Below are positions 59,501 to 64,000 of a stretch of DNA of 64,000 nt, in pieces. The first letter of the stretch is position 1. Every line of letters starts with the position of its first letter. The position numbers and the translations under genes are program-made. Below the pieces are notes generated by a model, which saw nothing but the letters and a program-made list of their open reading frames with translations, was not told the DNA's origin and searched no databases. Location of the stretch: positions 1-64,000 of the forward strand of contig JACCGJ010023775.1 in NCBI GenBank assembly GCA_013407085.1, given 5' to 3'. This stretch comes from Atriophallophorus winterbourni (lineage: Eukaryota; Platyhelminthes; Trematoda; Plagiorchiida; Microphallidae).

Positions 59501-59819
59501 ACTCCCAGTCTGAAGACAGCGGATAGCAGCGTTTCCATCCAGATGAAAGTAATCAATACATCAAAAAACGTCATCAGTCCAGCTCAAATCGGGTCGGACT
59601 GAGCAATTCACACCGAAACCTCATTGTCGATTCAAGCGGTCGGCGACCAATTAGGAGGACACCAGTCCTATAATTTCGAAACTGACTATTCAGAGGGATC
59701 CGTCATCACACTGTGTAACGCCTTATCACATACCACGTGATACATCACTACTTGTTACGTCCGATACCAGAGAAGCCGGACCAATAACGTCGGTTTACAC
59801 CCAGTCATTACTCACGAAA

Positions 59820-62310
59820 AATACAATTAAGTGCATCTATACAAACGCAAGCAGCCTTTTTAACAAATTAATCGAATTGTCCGAGATTTGTAATGAAACG
59901 TCGCAAGACATATTTGCAATCACATAAACGTGGTTCCATGCATCATTGTCTGGTAATTAACTCTCGTTGCCGAGTATGTCTCTATTCCGGCGTGACCGAT
60001 TAGGCGATGGCGGAGGAGCAGCACTCTACTTCAAGCAATCGTTTTTCTGTATAGCTATGAACCACCAGACCCTTGACATAACTGACACACTTTGGTAGTC
60101 TCTGACTCTTACTTCAAGAGACCAATACATTATTGGTGAGATCTATCGTTCTAAAACAGCAACCCTCGACCTAAAAAATACACTGATGAATGCTTTGCGC
60201 TATTTAACAACGCGGTACAATACTAAAATATTGATAATGGAGGATTTCAACTTTCCACAGCTAAATAGGCGGGATGATCATGCATCAGAAACACTTGATT
60301 ATGAACTTCGAGCCTTCTTGGATTACGCACCACTTTATAACCATGTTTTTGGATTTACTCGTATGATGGGATCAGACCAGCCGTCTACCTTGGAACTAAT
60401 ACTTACATCAGATCCCACAGCTGTAGAGAATATCGTTTATAGACCACCAATCGGACGAAGCGATCACGTTGTCTTAGAATTCGAGTACTTTTGTACCGCT
60501 TGGCTCAACAGTGACGGAACGAAACGCCTCATAAGGGTGAACTACTGTGCTCTGTGTGCCAAGATAAAAAGCACTAGTTTCCCAAAAAGTGATTACTCCT
60601 ATCCGGATAGTCATTGGAAATCTTTCTTACAACACCTGAAATCTATATTGATGAAACTTTCAATGTTCGTCTTGAAGAAAACTTCTCAACGTAATACAAC
60701 GAAGCAGGATTATGAAGTGGATGAAACAAAGGGCAATAGCAGAGAAGTTTCAAAAGGCTACCGACAGAGCTTTTTCTTGTGCACAATTTACACGACTGTG
60801 AAACCAAGTTATCAGCTTAATTCGAGATGATAAAGAAGGTTTCCGATCGCAATTGATTTCTCATATGCGCCAGAACCCGAAGCTTCTATATAGTCTCGTA
60901 AACAATAGAACAAATAATAAACCAGGAGTCATTGCCCTAAAAACTTCGTCCGGCTTCACTGAATACATTAATCGGGCCGCTGATCTGTCAACTGACTTTT
61001 ATGCCAGAGGTTTTGCGCCCAAATCCACGTAGCTTGATCAGGAACCAATCATTTGACTTGACCGACCGACCTTGAGTGAAGTAGTGCTCACTCTGCTGCT
61101 GGTAGCACAGCACTTGAGAAAATTAAACGTACAGGAATCTCCAGGACCAGACGAGATAACTCCAAAGCAGCTCAAATCGTGTTGTGCGCAGCTATCTGAT
61201 CCTCTATCCTGCATGTTTAGTAATTTGCTCCAAGCTGGCGTGGTACCGAAACACCGGAAACTGGGACGAATATACCCATTTACAAAGGTGATTGCCGTTC
61301 TGAAATTAAAAATTACAGCCCGGTGACATTGCTGTCTTTGGTATCAAAAGATTTTGAGCGAATAATAACCCCAGAAATAGTGCAACATCTGGAAACGAAC
61401 CAACTTTTGGCAGTTGCCCAACATGAATTTATCAGAAATCGCTCTTTTCTAACGAATTTGCTGACGAGCTTAGACGATTGGACGAGGGTTTTAGATGCGG
61501 GGGCTGTATTCATGCGTACTACCTGGACATTTCTAAAGCTTTCGACACAGTTGATCATAATTCGCTCTTGTACAAGCTATGGAAACATGGTATTGTTGGA
61601 AGACTATATGAATTGATAAGTGATTACTTCAGCAACAGACACATCAAAGTTCGTGTAGAAGGCTTATTATCGAAGAAAATCGACGTCACTAGTGGTGTTC
61701 CACAAGACTCAGTGATTGTACCAATACTGTTCCTAGTCAATATGAAAGATATACCAATACCAAATGAGAGTAAGATGGTATTGGTTGCTAACGATATAAA
61801 AGTATGGAGGCGAATCAGCAATGCTGATGATTGTATTTTGCTGAAAAACGATTTGAATGCTTTGTACAACGGTGCATCCGAAAATAAACATTGAATATGC
61901 AAAAGTCGAAGATCATTCAGATCTCTCGTGACCTTGGCCTTTTCTATCAATACAAGCTCGGCGACAGAAACCTGGATTACACCGAAGTATAAAAGGACCT
62001 TGGTGCCTGGATTTGCGGTAGTTAGAAAAATGGTCTACAATGCGAAGTTGTTTAAGAAAGAGCGTCTAGCCGACTCGGCATGTTACGGACGATATTTGGA
62101 TGTTTTCCGCAGGGTGTTTTGCTCTCATGATGAACACATATTTACAGTCGGTTCTAGAACATACCGCACACCATGGCTCCAAAAAGACATCTTACTTCTC
62201 GATCGCATATATCAAAGAGCTTCTAAGATTGTCATTAGACTCGAAAATATGCGATTCGCAGGGCGACTCAGACGACTTGATCTGAGGACACTTTCACATA
62301 GGAAAATATG
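59820..62310 (+). pseudogene. CR1-like ORF2 (endonuclease plus RT), disrupted
   Basis: Endonuclease: IYTNASSLFNK at about 59836, a TETW region with a stop near 59920, GGGAALYF near 60013, EDFNFPQ at about 60241 (GDFN with Gly changed), and GRSDHVVLEFEY at about 60454. Polymerase: SPGPDEITP at about 61138, NYSPVTLLSLVSK near 61314, YLDISKAFDTVDH near 61518, SGVPQDSVIVP near 61692 (Gly changed), VLVANDIKVW near 61779 (FADD changed to VAND, first catalytic Asp lost). Inactive. Confidence 0.75.
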
Positions 62311-62469
62311 AGGTATTCTGATCCTCGATCACAAAATACATATAATGGTTTCCCAAAACCTAGGTTAATTATTACACTCAGAACTCAAAAACTTTTATGG
62401 TAGAACAAGCAGAAAGCTTAAGAATAACCATAGGATGACAAGGTATATGGAATATATAATATAAAAAAT

Positions 62470-62930
62470 ATAAAATATCTCAAACATTAATAGGGACAGT
62501 AACATACCGCATGGTTCGTCGTAAACTCATCAAGTTTGGAAGCGAAAACATCAACAGATTCTGAGAGTGTGATTTCATCAAGCAAATAGTTCCAAGTGAA
62601 ACAAATTCTTACCGAGAAACAATTACGACGAATATCCAATCGAGAATGCGGAAGGCTTGAATCCTTTGAATGTGTTCGTGTTCGAGTAAGGTCATTGGGA
62701 TTTATCAAGTGTTTAAGGGGATGGTTTTCAGTATGCAGGACTTTGAATGTCAACATCAGGTCACTACGTTTCCGTCGTTGGGTAAAATCGTGTAGGTTCA
62801 TAAAAATATAGTTTGCAATGAATCGGTTATAGTAAGTTTTTGGTAACCAAGGGTGTCGGTACGAACAGTGTTCAGGTATAAATGGCATTCTCTTGACCAA
62901 TCCTGGGTTCACTGAGCTATACAGAAGAGA
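62470..62930 (-). mobile_element. CR1-like C-terminal fragment, minus strand
   Basis: Minus frame 62912-62487 ends with the CR1 C-terminus: LTFKVLHTENHPLKHL, SSLPHSRLDIRRNCFSVRI and a final WN...LPDEI-like block. It is a 5'-truncated insertion opposing the previous copy. Confidence 0.75.
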
Positions 62931-63147
62931 TCAAGATAATTGATCACACCACCTAATTGCTGTGTTCATCCCTAATTGTTTATTAATTGTAAAGGTCAGC
63001 GTATGCCAACATTTTGTCGGTTGCGTAATCATGTGCGTATTAGGTGTGGTGTTCGTTAATCCTAATCCGCTGCCAAACCGAACGCCAGATTGTTGAGATA
63101 TCCGCCCCATCCACCTTGTTCATCGCATTAGCCCCAGCTTTTGTTAT

Positions 63148-63565
63148 TTAAACAGCCTCGGCGTGAAGTATTTCTCTATAAGATTTCACACCCCGTCTTA
63201 TCACTTTCACGTTATCAATATCTACGCTGTGTCCAGTGTGTAGCACGTGTTCAGCTAGGGCCGAATCCCGAATGAGTGATTGATATTCACTGGGATTGCG
63301 GGGTCGCTTTCCCACTCGTTTCCTGTGTTCGTTTATCCTAGTGCAGATTTCTCTAGACGTTTGCCCAATGTAAACCCCCCGCAACAATTGTAGTTGATTT
63401 GGTACATGCAGTTCGTTGCACAACCTAAAGGATTATTATCTTTGAGATGCATTAATACGGAGCGGAGAGTTCTACCTGCATTATATATTACTCTAATACC
63501 TGCGCTATTCAAGATTTGACTTATTCTTTCGGAGGCGCTTTTGACATGCGGTAGAGATACCGTAG
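63148..63565 (-). mobile_element. Penelope-like element, GIY-YIG endonuclease end
   Basis: Minus strand, in order: linker with SASERISQILNSAGI and LMHLKDNNP, Cys residues (CATNCMY), then the GIY-YIG endonuclease VYIGQTSREICTRINEHRK and ALAEHVLHTGHSVD, ending REILHAEAV and a stop at 63148. These are the C-terminal landmarks of Penelope-like element polyproteins. A G-run (about 63376-63383) shifts the frame between the Cys block and YIG, so the copy is broken. The reverse transcriptase that should precede it is absent; a plus-strand copy starts there instead. Confidence 0.85.
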
Positions 63566-64000
63566 CTCGCCAAACTTTTCCGTCTTCGGAACCTTACGCG
63601 AGATGAACAACAAGCACTTCTTAAATTGCGAAAAGAAGAGGAAATAGTGATCACCAAGGCAGATAAAGGCAAGGCAAATGTGATTGTTTCTGAAAGTGAT
63701 TATAGAGATAAAGCAGAGTCACACCTTGCTGAAGGTCCGTATCAGGTTATTGACAACCTTCGAGCTACGACCATTATGAATAACCGTAAGAGGGTTGTTT
63801 CAAGATACATGCGAGAAATTAAGGAGAACCTTGGTCAAAGAATATGGTATATGCTCTACCCTAGATCTGCTCAGACACCCAGTTTCTATGGACTTCCGAA
63901 GATACATAAGGTAGGCATCCCCTTAAGGCCCATTGTAGACGGCATTGGATCCCCAACACACGAATTGGCTAAGCACCTTGCTCAGCTTTTGAAACCATTG
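63566..64000 (+). CDS. Penelope-like element reverse transcriptase, N-terminal part (runs off window)
   Basis: Open for 145 codons from after a TAG at 63563-63565 to the last base of the window. It contains LRKEEEIVITKADKGKANVI, a VSESDY block, SFYGLPKIHK and IPLRPIVDGIGSPTH, the N-terminal polymerase signatures of Penelope-like elements, which are related to telomerase. No frameshift or stop in the visible part. It begins where the oppositely oriented endonuclease end stops, an inverted junction. Confidence 0.85.

Larger units (their letters stand above)
57760..62350 (+). mobile_element. CR1-like LINE with 5' region, ORF1 and ORF2 (decayed)
   Basis: Same plan as the 9.3-14.0 kb copy: shared 5' region blocks, an ORF1 with a cysteine-rich finger and NVxE-type modules, a spacer, endonuclease and polymerase. 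Each part is broken by frameshifts or stops. The C-terminal CR1 block after KDILLLDRIYQRASK (about 62190) is largely missing, so the 3' end is truncated. Confidence 0.8.

Noticed and set aside
1..64000. CRISPR arrays, bacterial operons, tRNA or rRNA genes.
   Set aside because: No regularly spaced short repeats, no ribosome-binding sites or operon spacing, and no tRNA or rRNA recognised by eye.

Overview
This window looks like the nuclear genome of an AT-rich metazoan, most likely a digenean flatworm (trematode), possibly a schistosome relative. That assignment is an inference from four things: long introns with GT-AG borders, heavy loading with decayed CR1-like, RTE-like and Penelope-like retroelements, dispersed hammerhead-ribozyme repeats reminiscent of the Sm-alpha repeats of schistosomes, and the style of the two host genes. 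No bacterial, organellar or viral genes were seen.

Two host genes are supported, both split into exons that single ORFs do not show. (1) On the + strand, 16241-29879, six exons with compatible splice phases encode a complete secreted protein of 354 residues. It is a clear homologue of the uncharacterised UPF0764/C16orf89 family. (2) On the - strand, 56801 down to 45253, seven exons encode the end of the beta-propeller and the calf region of an integrin alpha chain. Its 5' part would lie beyond 57 kb and its transmembrane/cytoplasmic exon was not found. The genes are convergent, with about 15 kb between them.

Most of the rest is retroelement debris. 2.7-5.7 kb is a nearly intact CR1-like LINE (endonuclease plus reverse transcriptase, one frameshift). 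6.0-14.6 kb is a stack of broken copies, including one with 5' region, ORF1 and ORF2. 21.4-23.1 kb (-), 32.8-34.9 kb (+), 57.8-62.4 kb (+) and 62.5-62.9 kb (-) are further CR1-like copies. 30.3-30.6, 35.2-37.3 and 38.0-38.8 kb hold minus-strand remains of a second LINE type. 6.0-6.4 kb (-), 19.3 kb and 38.8-41.3 kb hold RTE-like remains. 63.1-64.0 kb is an inverted junction of two Penelope-like pieces: a GIY-YIG endonuclease on - and an RT N-terminal part on + running off the window.

The most unusual content is RNA. At 42260-42304 (-) there is a textbook-perfect type I hammerhead ribozyme with a palindromic stem III. A second, different hammerhead core sits in a dispersed repeat found at a dozen or more places in both orientations, locally as tandem or inverted dimers (43.35-44.2 kb). 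Other structures are a 21-bp perfect inverted repeat with a nested hairpin (50951-51053) and a duplicated (TA)n tract (51.44-51.52 kb).
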